Part shown: in pieces, positions 36,179 through 44,598 of the stretch
Position numbering within the stretch: position 1 is the first letter of the stretch
How the letters are laid out: every line of letters starts with the position of its first letter
Notes under the pieces: model-generated
The model's database searches: none
What the model saw: the letters and a program-made list of their open reading frames with translations, nothing else
Told to the model about the DNA's origin: nothing
Origin: CANLBN01 sp965230205
GTDB taxonomy: Bacteria > Pseudomonadota > Gammaproteobacteria > Pseudomonadales > Cellvibrionaceae
Direction of reading: 5' to 3'
Assembly (NCBI GenBank): GCA_965230205.1
Contig: OZ245996.1
Coordinates: forward strand, 4,092,001-4,156,000
DNA length: 64,000 bases
Made by a program: the position numbers and the translations under genes

Positions 36179-37099
36179 TTATAAATTAATGGCTTTAATA
36201 CTTTCTTCTTCTACCCATCCATTTTCTGGCCACATAGAAACAGCACTACCTGTGACTACTTTATTGTCTTCGAACTTAGTTTCAGCTAAAGGTTGAGAAC
36301 GATCTAAGTCCAGATTCAAAAAATCAAATAGCTTGGTATCCGCTAAATGAGAAGGCGATACACGTGTCAAAGCACCAAAAATAGTTTCTGTTCTACCTGG
36401 ATACTGTTTATCCCATTCGACTAACATCTGCTTAATAGTTTGTCGCTGTAAATTCTCTTGTGAACCACAAAGATTACAAGGAATAATGGGGAATTTCTTT
36501 TGCTCAGCATAACGGGCTATATCACTTTCTCGACAATAGGCCATAGGTCGAATAATAATATTGCGCTGATCATCTGCCAGTAATTTAGGTGGCATGGCTT
36601 TCAAACGACCGCCATAAAATAGATTCAGAAATAATGTTTCAACGATGTCATCTTTGTGGTGACCTAAAGCAACTTTAGTGGCACCGATTTCCTCCGCAAA
36701 ACCATAGAGAGTTCCACGCCGGAGTCGAGAGCATAAACCGCAGGTGGTTTTACCTTCAGGGATCACCTCTTTCACAACACTGTAAGTATCTTTTTCAACA
36801 ATATAATACGGGACACTCAGACTATCTAAATACTCCGGCAATACCTCTTCAGGAAAGCCTGGCTGTTTTTGATCCATATTAACAGCTACCAATTCAAATT
36901 TGACGGGAGCGGTCTTTTGCAACGCTAGCAATATATCCAACATAGCGTACGAATCCTTGCCACCAGACAGACACACCATGATCTTGTCGCCTTCTTCAAT
37001 CATATTGAAATCAGCAATTGCTTGCCCTACATGTCGACGCAGGCGTTTTTGTAGTTTATTGAATTCATAGTGGTGTTTACGGTTATCAGAATCAGGCAT
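36179..37099 (-). CDS. ttcA: tRNA 2-thiocytidine(32) synthetase TtcA
   Basis: TtcA, an Fe-S-dependent enzyme, thiolates cytidine 32 of certain tRNAs. It has the PP-loop SGGKDS, LVAVNMDQKQPGFP, the paired Cys motifs CGLC and CNLC that hold the [4Fe-4S] cluster, and IIRPMAYCRESDI. All are diagnostic. The ATG at 37099 (MPDSDNRKHHYEFNKLQKRLRRHVG) gives 306 residues, close to E. coli TtcA (311). The frame also has an ATG at 37144, and ribosome-binding evidence is poor for both. It is upstream of the acylphosphatase gene. Confidence 0.95.
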   Translation of the reverse strand: MPDSDNRKHHYEFNKLQKRLRRHVGQAIADFNMIEEGDKIMVCLSGGKDSYAMLDILLALQKTAPVKFELVAVNMDQKQPGFPEEVLPEYLDSLSVPYYIVEKDTYSVVKEVIPEGKTTCGLCSRLRRGTLYGFAEEIGATKVALGHHKDDIVETLFLNLFYGGRLKAMPPKLLADDQRNIIIRPMAYCRESDIARYAEQKKFPIIPCNLCGSQENLQRQTIKQMLVEWDKQYPGRTETIFGALTRVSPSHLADTKLFDFLNLDLDRSQPLAETKFEDNKVVTGSAVSMWPENGWVEEESIKAINL

Positions 37100-37427
37100 G
37101 AAAAAGTCACAGGAAGAATAGAAATGGTATTTTGCAGGACGCATTCTAGCGAAATAACCGATGATTATCCAAGGTATAGGCCTTTATTGACTATATTTTG
37201 CTCAGCAGCTTAACAGATATAGATGATTATTTAAGTAGCTCTCTGTGTAGCAGCGGCAATAAGGTAAAACAAGCATTGCCACATATCAGGAAGCAATTTT
37301 CCGGGGGCCCCTATTAAAATAAAAAAAACCATTAAAATCATACAGTTAAAGATAACTCATTAGCTGGCATAGGCCTTGCTAAATATTCTATAGACAAGCA
37401 ATAATGATTCTTTAGGAACGACATTTT
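37100..37427. other. Divergent intergenic region between ttcA and the PilZ gene
   Basis: No gene is seen in these 328 bases. The clearest content is the sigma-54 promoter at 37365-37379 facing the PilZ gene. GC-rich ccgggggcccc near 37303 is a short palindrome. Confidence 0.6.
37365..37379 (+). promoter_or_regulatory. Sigma-54 (RpoN) promoter of the PilZ gene
   Basis: TGGCATAGGCCTTGC is TGGCAT-N5-TTGC, the same form as the flgB promoter and one base off consensus. The predicted start near 37391 leaves about 37 bases to the ATG at 37428. Confidence 0.82.
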
Positions 37428-38174
37428 ATGGGCATATTTAATCGTGTCTTAGACCACTTTACCAAAAAGAAGACCGAAGCCACGGTCACAACGACTAACA
37501 ATCGATTATTAGCTCAAATTAATCGCTATGCTTCATTGATTCGTCTACAAGATGAACGTCAGTTGATTGAGGTCATATCACCTGATCACACCGATAGTTT
37601 TCAAAGCATGATCGTCGGTGTCGATCTCTATAACCAGCAATTAATTATTGATGAGTTTTCCCCGAAGATTCAAAACCCTACTGCTCTCGTTGGGCGAACA
37701 CTGGTCTTACGACATCAACATAACCAGCAGATGATTAAAGTCACATGTGAGGTATTAGGCTGGGAAGAGAAATCTCACTGTTTACTGCTAACGCTTCCCG
37801 AAGATGTTAATTATCAACCGCGAAGGCATGAACTACGCGTCGAATTAACCGGCTCAGCCCCTCTAACAGCAACCATCGATCCTCTATACGGTGCACCATG
37901 GTATGCCAGCATTAGTAATATCAGCACTGGAGGTATGAGAATATTGGTTACTGGTGATTTAAGAAATAACCTCCACAAAAATAAATTCCTCAAAAAATGT
38001 AATATCACACTGGCAAATGGTAGTGAGGTCCCTTGCAAAGGGCGCGTCAAAGCCTTTAGCTATCACGGTCGGCCTTTTCGCCGTACAGAAATTAGTATCG
38101 CTTTTGAATCAATGAGTGAAGATGATCATGCCGAGCTACGGCAAGCTGTCGAACAATTAGCGATTGCTGCATAA
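37428..38174 (+). CDS. YcgR-like flagellar brake candidate, PilZ domain protein
   Basis: This 248-residue protein has an N-terminal YcgR-N-like domain (about 30-125, with QLIEVISPDHTDSFQSMIVGVD) and a C-terminal PilZ domain (about 128-245). The c-di-GMP motifs are present: RRHELR (about 131-136, for RxxxR) and SNISTGGMRI (about 163-172, for D/NxSxxG). YcgR/FlgZ proteins bind c-di-GMP and slow the flagellar motor. The sigma-54 promoter 50 bases upstream, of the kind seen at flgB and flgF, supports a flagellar role although the gene is 22 kb from the nearest flagellar gene. It is followed by bioA, apparently not as an operon. Confidence 0.87.
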   Translation: MGIFNRVLDHFTKKKTEATVTTTNNRLLAQINRYASLIRLQDERQLIEVISPDHTDSFQSMIVGVDLYNQQLIIDEFSPKIQNPTALVGRTLVLRHQHNQQMIKVTCEVLGWEEKSHCLLLTLPEDVNYQPRRHELRVELTGSAPLTATIDPLYGAPWYASISNISTGGMRILVTGDLRNNLHKNKFLKKCNITLANGSEVPCKGRVKAFSYHGRPFRRTEISIAFESMSEDDHAELRQAVEQLAIAA

Positions 38175-38249
38175 AAATCTAACGCTCCATTTATTTCAAA
38201 TTATGTCCTCTGTTATACTCTAGCTCATTTGTGTTAGTGAATAACGTTA

Positions 38250-39521
38250 ATGAATCTCAATATTGATCGCCAACATATCTGGCATCCCTATACCTCTATC
38301 ACACAACCTGGCCCAATTTTTCCTGTTGCTTCAGCTGAAGGCGTTATACTTACATTAGATGATGGCCGCCAGTTGGTAGATGGCATGTCTTCCTGGTGGT
38401 GCATGCTACACGGCTATAATGATGCAACGCTTAACCAAGCCATTATCGATCAAACAAAAAAAATGTCCCACGTCATGTTTGGTGGGTTGACACATGAACC
38501 TGCAATTAAACTGGCAGAAAAACTCGTCAGCATCACCCCAGAGTCACTTCAGCACGTCTTTTTTTCTGACTCAGGTTCTGTCTCTGTTGAAGTCTCTATT
38601 AAGATGGCTTTGCAATATTGGCATGCTCAAAATAAACCTGAAAAAAAGCGATTATTAAGCCATTCACGCGGTTATCACGGCGATACATTTGCAGCAATGT
38701 CTGTGTGTGATCCTGTCACTGGAATGCATCATTTATTTTCAGATCTTTTAATGCCACAACTTTTTGCAGAATCGCCACAATGTCGTTTCGATGAAGAATG
38801 GGATGAAAAATATATTGCCGACTTTAAAGAAAAAATCTCAGCTCACCACCACGAATTAGCTGCCGTTATTATTGAACCTATCGTACAAGCAGCTGGGGGA
38901 ATGCGCTTTTACTCTCCGAAATATCTGCAACGCGTACGCGAATTATGTGATGAATTTAATGTTTTATTAATTGTCGATGAAATAGCAACAAACTTTGGTC
39001 GCACCGGTGAATTATTTGGCTGTCACCACGCTGATATCAGCCCTGATATTATGTGCCTTGGCAAAGCGCTCACTGGCGGCTATATGACACTCGCAGCCAC
39101 ATTGTGCACGGAAAAAGTCGGGCAAACTATTTGCTCAGGCGAAGCGGGAGTTCTTATGCATGGACCAACGTTTATGGCGAACCCTCTTGCCTGTGCCGTT
39201 GCTAATGCCAGTATCGATTTATTACTTAATTCTCCTTGGCAACAACGTATCGCTTCCATTGAAAAGCAATTAATTGAAGAATTAAACGAATGTAAAGTTT
39301 GGCCTCATGTTGCCGATGTGCGGATCCTCGGTGCTATTGGTGTCATTAAGTTAAAAGAAGCCGTTGATATGACGGTAATACAACCCCGATTTGTTGATGA
39401 AGGTGTCTGGATAAGGCCATTCGGCAAACTGGTTTACATTATGCCGCCATTCATCATCAAGCCTGAAGAGCTGTCACGTTTAACACAAGGAATGAAAGCA
39501 GTTATTGCTTCAATAAAATAA
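38250..39521 (+). CDS. bioA: Adenosylmethionine-8-amino-7-oxononanoate transaminase BioA
   Basis: BioA is a PLP enzyme of biotin synthesis that converts 7-keto-8-aminopelargonate to 7,8-diaminopelargonate with S-adenosylmethionine as amino donor. The 423-residue protein has HIWHPYTS, MSSWWCMLHGYN, HSRGYHGDTFAAMSVCDP and the PLP lysine K272 in GKALTGGY; the acidic IVDEIATNFGRTG precedes it. All are BioA hallmarks. No BirA operator could be recognised upstream. Other bio genes are not in the window. Confidence 0.95.
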   Translation: MNLNIDRQHIWHPYTSITQPGPIFPVASAEGVILTLDDGRQLVDGMSSWWCMLHGYNDATLNQAIIDQTKKMSHVMFGGLTHEPAIKLAEKLVSITPESLQHVFFSDSGSVSVEVSIKMALQYWHAQNKPEKKRLLSHSRGYHGDTFAAMSVCDPVTGMHHLFSDLLMPQLFAESPQCRFDEEWDEKYIADFKEKISAHHHELAAVIIEPIVQAAGGMRFYSPKYLQRVRELCDEFNVLLIVDEIATNFGRTGELFGCHHADISPDIMCLGKALTGGYMTLAATLCTEKVGQTICSGEAGVLMHGPTFMANPLACAVANASIDLLLNSPWQQRIASIEKQLIEELNECKVWPHVADVRILGAIGVIKLKEAVDMTVIQPRFVDEGVWIRPFGKLVYIMPPFIIKPEELSRLTQGMKAVIASIK

Positions 39522-39578
39522 TGTCATTAGTGTGAAAAAATTTTTAGAAAAACCTGTATCGATAACTATCAAGATTAT

Positions 39579-40076
39579 ATGGCAAAGTTAATTCTCGTTT
39601 GTGGGCCCACTGGGGCCGGCAAAACAACCTATTCACTGTCCCTTTCTAAAGAAGTAGGAGCAATTCGTTTTTCTATAGATTCGTGGATGCAAACATTATT
39701 CGCAAAAGATATGACATCCCTTGATTACTCGTGGATGATCGATCGAGTCAATCGATGCTATGAACAAATTTGGCAAGTGAGCGAACAGATTTTAACATTG
39801 AATGGGAATGTGGTTTTGGATTTGGGCTTCACCACTAAAGCGCAAAGAGATCTATTTTCTAACCGCGCAACGAAGCTGGGTATAGACGCCGAAATACACT
39901 ATTTAGATGCGCCCAAAAGTGTTCGTAAAAAACGCGTAGAAAAGCGCAATATAGAAAAAGACCCAGAGATTTATTGTTTCGACGTTACCGACATGATGTT
40001 CAACTTTATGGAGCCCAAGTTTGAGGTACCAGACTCCGAAGAACTTAAAAATGGCTATAAAATAAATACAGCATAA
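39579..40076 (+). CDS. P-loop kinase-like ATPase (AAA_33/zeta-like)
   Basis: This 165-residue P-loop NTPase has Walker A GPTGAGKTT (about residues 9-17), a Walker-B-like VVLDLGF (about 85-91), and an Arg/Lys-rich lid (RKKRVEKRN). The pattern fits the AAA_33 family of small kinases that includes polynucleotide-kinase- and zeta-toxin-like proteins. No antitoxin gene is adjacent, so a toxin role is not supported. It is 57 bases after bioA on the same strand and ends at a bidirectional terminator. Confidence 0.8.
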   Translation: MAKLILVCGPTGAGKTTYSLSLSKEVGAIRFSIDSWMQTLFAKDMTSLDYSWMIDRVNRCYEQIWQVSEQILTLNGNVVLDLGFTTKAQRDLFSNRATKLGIDAEIHYLDAPKSVRKKRVEKRNIEKDPEIYCFDVTDMMFNFMEPKFEVPDSEELKNGYKINTA

Positions 40077-40126
40077 ATATTTCATGTCTTCTCTGCCCGC
40101 TACTACAAAGACAATTGTCAGATACA

Positions 40127-40154
40127 AAAAAGCCCATCATATGATGGGCTTTTT
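40127..40154. terminator. Bidirectional terminator
   Basis: A perfect 28-base palindrome with 14-bp arms centred between 40140 and 40141: AAAAAGCCCATCAT and its complement. A-run and T-run at the two ends serve both the P-loop kinase gene and convergent nfuA. Confidence 0.9.
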
Positions 40155-40175
40155 GCAATCTATCACATGGAATAA

Positions 40176-40760
40176 TTAACTGTAGTAAGCATTAGATGTA
40201 TCCGAATGATCTGTAACATCACGCACACCTTTTACCTCTGGTATTTTTTCCATCAGTGTTTTTTCAACGCCTTCTTTTAATGTCAAATCGACAGCGCTGC
40301 ACCCTTGGCAACCTCCACCAAATTTAAGTACTAAATAATTGTCTTCAGTGATTTCCATCAATTCAACTAAACCACCATGAGCCGCAAGGCCAGGGTTGAT
40401 ATCATTGTAAAGGACGTAATTAACCTTATCTTCTAAGGGGCTATCATCTGTCACTTGAGGCATCTTGGAGTTGGGGGCACGGATAGTTAGCTGGCCTCCC
40501 ATTTTATCGGCAGAATAATCAACTTTTGCATCTTCTAAGAAAGGTATACTCCTACCTTCAAAGTACGCTTTAAAGCTACCGTAATCGACAATTTCATCGT
40601 CCTCTTGCTCTTCACCAGGTCGACAATAAGCAATACATGTTTCCGCTTGAGCGGTGCCAGGCTTCGAAACAAACATACGGATACCAATCCCCTCAGCATC
40701 TTGTTTGTCTAATAATTCTTTCAAATAGCCCTGTGCGGACTCAGTGATTGTCACCATCAT
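40176..40760 (-). CDS. nfuA: Fe-S biogenesis protein NfuA
   Basis: NfuA is a scaffold/carrier that delivers [4Fe-4S] clusters under stress or iron limitation. The 194-residue protein has an N-terminal degenerate A-type domain (about 1-95) and a C-terminal Nfu domain (about 108-194) with the cluster-binding Cys pair C151 and C154 in FGGGCQGCSAVDLTLKEG. Length matches the family. A second ATG immediately follows the first, so the true start may be one codon later. It is divergent from the DUF2970 gene. Confidence 0.95.
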   Translation of the reverse strand: MMVTITESAQGYLKELLDKQDAEGIGIRMFVSKPGTAQAETCIAYCRPGEEQEDDEIVDYGSFKAYFEGRSIPFLEDAKVDYSADKMGGQLTIRAPNSKMPQVTDDSPLEDKVNYVLYNDINPGLAAHGGLVELMEITEDNYLVLKFGGGCQGCSAVDLTLKEGVEKTLMEKIPEVKGVRDVTDHSDTSNAYYS

Positions 40761-40902
40761 TGTATTGCTGTCTCTTTTATATAAACGATTTTAAGTATAA
40801 GCTACTTAATAATTGTGAATATTGCCACGATTGGCTAAATTCCTCTACCCTATAAAAAATGGGGTAATATAGTCCGTTTTCAAGATTCAGCAGGAAAAAA
40901 CA

Positions 40903-41115
40903 GTGTCAGAAGAATCAGATAAACCCACCTTTTGGTCTATTGTGCTAAGTACATTCGCTGCCGCATTTGGTGTTCAAAACCGAAAAAATCTGGAAAAAGA
41001 TTTCAAGCACGGCAATATCTACACCTATATTGCAGCCGGTATTATTTTTACCGTGCTCTTTGTAATCACAGTCGCTATTGTAGTGAAAGTGGTGTTGGCA
41101 AATAGTGGGCTGTAG
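40903..41115 (+). CDS. DUF2970 small membrane protein
   Basis: This 70-residue protein of the DUF2970 family has a cytoplasmic N-terminus with SIVLSTFAAAFGVQNRKNLEKDF, the family pattern, and one TM helix (about 42-63). The start is GTG with AGGAAAAAA about nine bases upstream. Function is unknown. It is divergent from nfuA and convergent with the MarR gene. Confidence 0.82.
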   Translation: MSEESDKPTFWSIVLSTFAAAFGVQNRKNLEKDFKHGNIYTYIAAGIIFTVLFVITVAIVVKVVLANSGL

Positions 41116-41158
41116 TCTCACTGATAAACTAGCCAACATAGAAGAAAGTAAACGATAT

Positions 41159-41623
41159 TTAGTCAATACGCTGCCATGTCGACAATGTATCTACCCCGCT
41201 AGTACGTAGCATTTTCTGTAATTCTTTTTTAAAGCCTCTACGCTCAGACAGGTGTAAATCTGTTAAAAATTGCTCCTGATGTTGATAAGCAATGGCGTTA
41301 ATTTCAGCCATGAATTTTTTACCCTTATTCGTAATATGCAGCTTGACCGAACGACGATCCAATTTATCGTGTTCCCTCTCGATATAATCTTTACTTTCTA
41401 AACGATCCAGCAAACGGGTGATACCGGAGCGGTCAACACCTAAATGATCTGCTATCACTGCCGGTGTATTCGCTTCACTCCCATCTAATACATTCAATAA
41501 CATCCATTGTGGCCAAGTGATGTCGTAATCCTTCAATTGTCGATTAAATTGCTCTTGCAACAAATTATTAAGACGATGTATCCAGAAGGCAAAGCTATTT
41601 TGCAACTTGAAGTCAGATTTCAT
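41159..41623 (-). CDS. MarR-family transcriptional regulator
   Basis: This 154-residue winged-helix dimeric repressor of the MarR type has the recognition helix region HLGVDRSGITRLLDRLESKDYIER (about 63-86) and wing DKLDRRSVKLHITNKGKKF (about 88-106), all typical. The ligand and target are unknown; the divergent region upstream (41624-42067) contains a small membrane-protein gene and the cysI-like gene that it might control. Confidence 0.9.
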   Translation of the reverse strand: MKSDFKLQNSFAFWIHRLNNLLQEQFNRQLKDYDITWPQWMLLNVLDGSEANTPAVIADHLGVDRSGITRLLDRLESKDYIEREHDKLDRRSVKLHITNKGKKFMAEINAIAYQHQEQFLTDLHLSERRGFKKELQKMLRTSGVDTLSTWQRID

Positions 41624-41699
41624 TTGTTTTTATACTGCTAATTTACAGGTAGGCCGATTATCGAGCAGACTCGCAATATAAGCCTAACAGAGACTCTCT

Positions 41700-41730
41700 G
41701 TAAGAGAGTGATTGTACTGCGCTCTCTTAC
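41700..41730 (-). other. Hairpin directly after the 38-residue membrane peptide gene
   Basis: GTAAGAGAG (41700-41708) pairs exactly with CTCTCTTAC (41722-41730), immediately next to the stop codon of the small gene. No T-run follows on the minus strand. It may terminate or stabilise its mRNA. Confidence 0.5.
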
Positions 41731-41847
41731 TTACTGAGAACTTACCCAAAAAACGCAAGCTGCAACAAATACAACAATTAAAACAATCGCTGCAATAGCA
41801 TCTGCGGAGCTATCATCTTTATCTTGTACATCAAGCCGGTCATTCAT
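41731..41847 (-). CDS. 38-residue single-span membrane peptide
   Basis: A short open frame with start ATG at 41847 and stop at 41731 encodes MNDRLDVQDKDDSSADAI, then a continuous hydrophobic helix of about 17-20 residues (AIVLIVVFVAACVFWV), then SSQ. An AGGG ribosome-binding site lies 8 bases before the ATG, and the acidic/polar N-terminus with one helix is a common form for bacterial small proteins. I recognise no named family. It lies in the otherwise empty space between marR and the sulfite/nitrite reductase gene, on the marR strand. Confidence 0.6.
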   Translation of the reverse strand: MNDRLDVQDKDDSSADAIAAIVLIVVFVAACVFWVSSQ

Positions 41848-42067
41848 AATAGGGCCCTTTCGTTATTGTTATTAGCTGATTTGAGCTCAAATAACTCAAT
41901 CTGGGATGTGTTTTAACAAATACTCTTTAACAACTCAAGTACTTTGATTCTGCTTATACATTTTTGCAATATGCTTTGATCAAAATAGTCTTAAATGACG
42001 CCTCGCGAACGGATCTATTTTGAGGTATTCTGCCCGACCTTTATATTTCAAGTTGCCAGAATTCTTT

Positions 42068-43729
42068 ATGTATAAGTACGATCAATACGATCACCAGATT
42101 ATTCAAGATCGCGTTAAACAGTTTCGTGGACAAACCCAACGCTATCTCAGTGGTGAATTAAAAGACGATGAATTCCTTCCTTTACGCCTACAAAATGGCC
42201 TTTATGTGCAGCGTTTAGCCCCAATGCTTCGCATTAATGTCCCTTATGGAATGATTAATAGCACTCAATTACGTCGTTTGGCACATATTGCCCGTCACTA
42301 CGACAAAGGCTATTGCCATGTCAGCACACGCCAGAATATTCAATTTAACTGGCCTGATCTAGCCGAAGTACCTGATATTTTGGCTGAGCTAGCCGAAGTA
42401 GAAATGCACGCAACTCAATCCAGTGGTAACTGCATACGCAATACCACCTCTGACCAATTTGCAGGCATTGCCGCTGACGAAATAGTCGACCCTCGCCCCT
42501 ATTGCGAAATTGTTCGCCAATGGTCTAGCTTACACCCGGAATTTGCTTTCTTACCACGCAAATTCAAGATAGCGGTCACAGGCTCAGATACTGATCGGGC
42601 CGCTATTCAGGTGCACGATGTGGGTTTACAGGTAATTAAAAGCGAAGACGGAGAAATCGGTTTTCGTGTTCTAGTCGGTGGAGGGCTTGGCCGAACACCT
42701 GTGATTGGCTCGCTATTACGTGAGTTTTTACCTCAGGAACACCTGCTTACGTATCTGGATTCCATTTTACGTGTCTATAACTTACTTGGCCGACGGGATA
42801 ATAAGTACAAAGCACGTATTAAGATCCTGGTAAAAGCGATGGGTATTGAGGCGTTTAAAGAAAAAGTGGAAGCCGAATGGGCCCATATAAAAGATGGCCC
42901 AGGAACCTTAACCCAAGAAGAAATTGACCGCTCTAAGAGCTTTTTCACATCACCACTCTATGAAGAAATTGATGATGCCAATGTGCAAGCTGAGATTGAT
43001 AGCCTAGCAGCGAGTAACATCGCTTTTAGCAAATGGCTAACGCGCAATACCTTTGCCCACAAAGTCCCGGGGTATGTAGCAGCAGTGCTTTCTCTGAAGC
43101 CTACCGGTGTCGCTCCAGGAGATGTGACGGATAGTCAATTAGAAATTATTGCTGATTTAGCTGATAAATACAGTTTTAGTGAAGCACGTACAACCCATGA
43201 TCAGAATATCGTCCTGACTGATATCAAAAAGTCAGCGCTATTCGAATTCTGGAAAACTGTTAAAGCAGCCGGTTTTGCGACACCCAACATCGGTACATTA
43301 ACGGATATGATCTGCTGCCCTGGTGGCGATTTTTGCTCATTGGCAAATGCTAAATCCATACCTATTGCAGAAGCAATTCAACGCCGTTTCGATGATCTAG
43401 ATTATGTCTATGACATTGGTGATTTAGACCTTAATATTTCAGGCTGTATGAATGCTTGTGGACATCATCATATCGGTCATATCGGTATCCTAGGGGTGGA
43501 CAAAAAAGGCCGAGAGTTTTATCAAGTGCAGCTAGGAGGTAACTCCAATGAAAATGCTGCTCTTGGCAAAGTATTAGGCCCAGCGTTTGAGCAAGAAGAT
43601 ATGCCCGATATTATTGATAAATTACTGAACGTTTATATTGATCAGCGTAATGAAGACGAGTTATTTATCGATACCTATAGCCGTATTGGCCTCCAGCCAT
43701 TCAAGGAGAGCGTATATGCCAAACAATGA
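42068..43729 (+). CDS. cysI: Sulfite/nitrite reductase hemoprotein (CysI-like)
   Basis: This 553-residue siroheme/[4Fe-4S] reductase would act in assimilatory sulfite (or nitrite) reduction. Two ferredoxin-like half domains are visible. The cluster and siroheme ligands are C417 and C423 (CPGGDFC) and C460 and C464 (GCMNAC), followed by GHHHIGHIG. The active-site segment YCHVSTRQNIQFNW and the SSGNCIRNTTSD loop are present. The ATG at 42068 is used; the frame is open upstream only from a TTG with no ribosome-binding site. It overlaps the DUF934 gene by 14 bases, as in Pseudomonas, where this pair is the sulfite reductase unit. Sulfite is therefore the likelier substrate. Confidence 0.9.
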   Translation: MYKYDQYDHQIIQDRVKQFRGQTQRYLSGELKDDEFLPLRLQNGLYVQRLAPMLRINVPYGMINSTQLRRLAHIARHYDKGYCHVSTRQNIQFNWPDLAEVPDILAELAEVEMHATQSSGNCIRNTTSDQFAGIAADEIVDPRPYCEIVRQWSSLHPEFAFLPRKFKIAVTGSDTDRAAIQVHDVGLQVIKSEDGEIGFRVLVGGGLGRTPVIGSLLREFLPQEHLLTYLDSILRVYNLLGRRDNKYKARIKILVKAMGIEAFKEKVEAEWAHIKDGPGTLTQEEIDRSKSFFTSPLYEEIDDANVQAEIDSLAASNIAFSKWLTRNTFAHKVPGYVAAVLSLKPTGVAPGDVTDSQLEIIADLADKYSFSEARTTHDQNIVLTDIKKSALFEFWKTVKAAGFATPNIGTLTDMICCPGGDFCSLANAKSIPIAEAIQRRFDDLDYVYDIGDLDLNISGCMNACGHHHIGHIGILGVDKKGREFYQVQLGGNSNENAALGKVLGPAFEQEDMPDIIDKLLNVYIDQRNEDELFIDTYSRIGLQPFKESVYAKQ

Positions 43730-44222
43730 TCAAAACCAACAAATTATTAAAGACGGCAAAGTTATTATTGATGAGTGGCAGCTGATTTCCAGCAATGATG
43801 AGACAGATGCTAGCATTGAGCCCAATACAATAATTCCTTTATCAGTTTTTGAAGCTCGAAAAGAATTGGCTGGACGTGATGATATCGGTGTTTGGATAAA
43901 CAATGATGTGGATATTCACACGGTTGCTGATAGCATCATCAAACTCCCGGTAATCGCTATCGACTTCCCTACCTTTATGGATGGTCGAGGTTTTTCACTA
44001 GCCAGGCTACTTCGCGAACGCTATAACTACAAAGGTGAAATTCGTGCCACTGGCTATGTCATTCGTGATCAACTGTGCTACTTGAAGCGCTGTGGATTCA
44101 ATGCATTTAGCTTTAATGAAGATATAGACCTAGAAAGCACAGTTACCTCTCTTAATGACCTCACTGAAGCCTATCAAACCTCAGTCGATAGACCTGCACC
44201 TCTTTTCCGACGTCGTGCATAG
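43716..44222 (+). CDS. DUF934 family protein, partner of the sulfite reductase
   Basis: The protein is 168 residues from the ATG at 43716, which follows GGAG by nine bases; the longer frame in the window has no such signal. It has the family landmarks VIAIDFPTFMDGRGFSLARLLRER and GYVIRDQLCYLKRCGFNAFSF. DUF934 genes are usually next to cysI-like genes and are annotated as oxidoreductase-associated; the function is not known. It overlaps the cysI-like gene by 14 bases, so translational coupling is likely. Confidence 0.88.
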   Translation: MPNNDQNQQIIKDGKVIIDEWQLISSNDETDASIEPNTIIPLSVFEARKELAGRDDIGVWINNDVDIHTVADSIIKLPVIAIDFPTFMDGRGFSLARLLRERYNYKGEIRATGYVIRDQLCYLKRCGFNAFSFNEDIDLESTVTSLNDLTEAYQTSVDRPAPLFRRRA

Positions 44223-44598
44223 TGACCTATAGGTATTATCTGCTTTTAATGGGCAGATAATACACTCCTCTAAGTTATTCATTTAAGGGCACCTCTAAAA
44301 ATTGCCTTTTTACCCGCTGGCGGCGTTGCGGTCGTACTCAAATGCTCGTGTATACTGCATACACTGCGCTTTTCTGTGCGCCCACGCCTTGCCAGCGAAC
44401 AAAAATTCTAATTTTTAGAGATACCCTTAAGTCAAAATAAATGAGCCTTATCAATTAAATAGCCTCTATTTATTAATTAGATTAATTAAATTTATTTCAC
44501 TGATTGATTTTGCAGGGATATATTGCCTATGCTGAAGGAATTATTGTGCAACCTTAATTCTCAGGGCATCCCACATAACATAGAACTTGGAGACAACC
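44223..44598. other. Intergenic region with an inverted-repeat element
   Basis: No gene is seen. Bases 44283-44430 form a MITE-like element (listed separately). The remaining sequence up to the rubrerythrin gene is AT-rich with no promoter that I can call confidently. Confidence 0.6.
44283..44430. repeat. MITE-like element with 21-bp terminal inverted repeats
   Basis: The ends (44283-44303 and 44410-44430) are inverted copies agreeing at 19 of 21 positions, beginning TTAAGGG. Inside, a second pair (CCGCTGGCGGCG near 44314 and CACGCCTTGCCAGCG near 44382) makes a nested hairpin. The 148-base element has no coding capacity. TTAA at both ends could be target duplication or part of the repeats. 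Confidence 0.7.

Noticed and set aside
39579..40154. Zeta-like toxin-antitoxin pair
   Set aside because: The P-loop protein has no adjacent small antitoxin gene; bioA and a terminator flank it. A general small-kinase call is safer.
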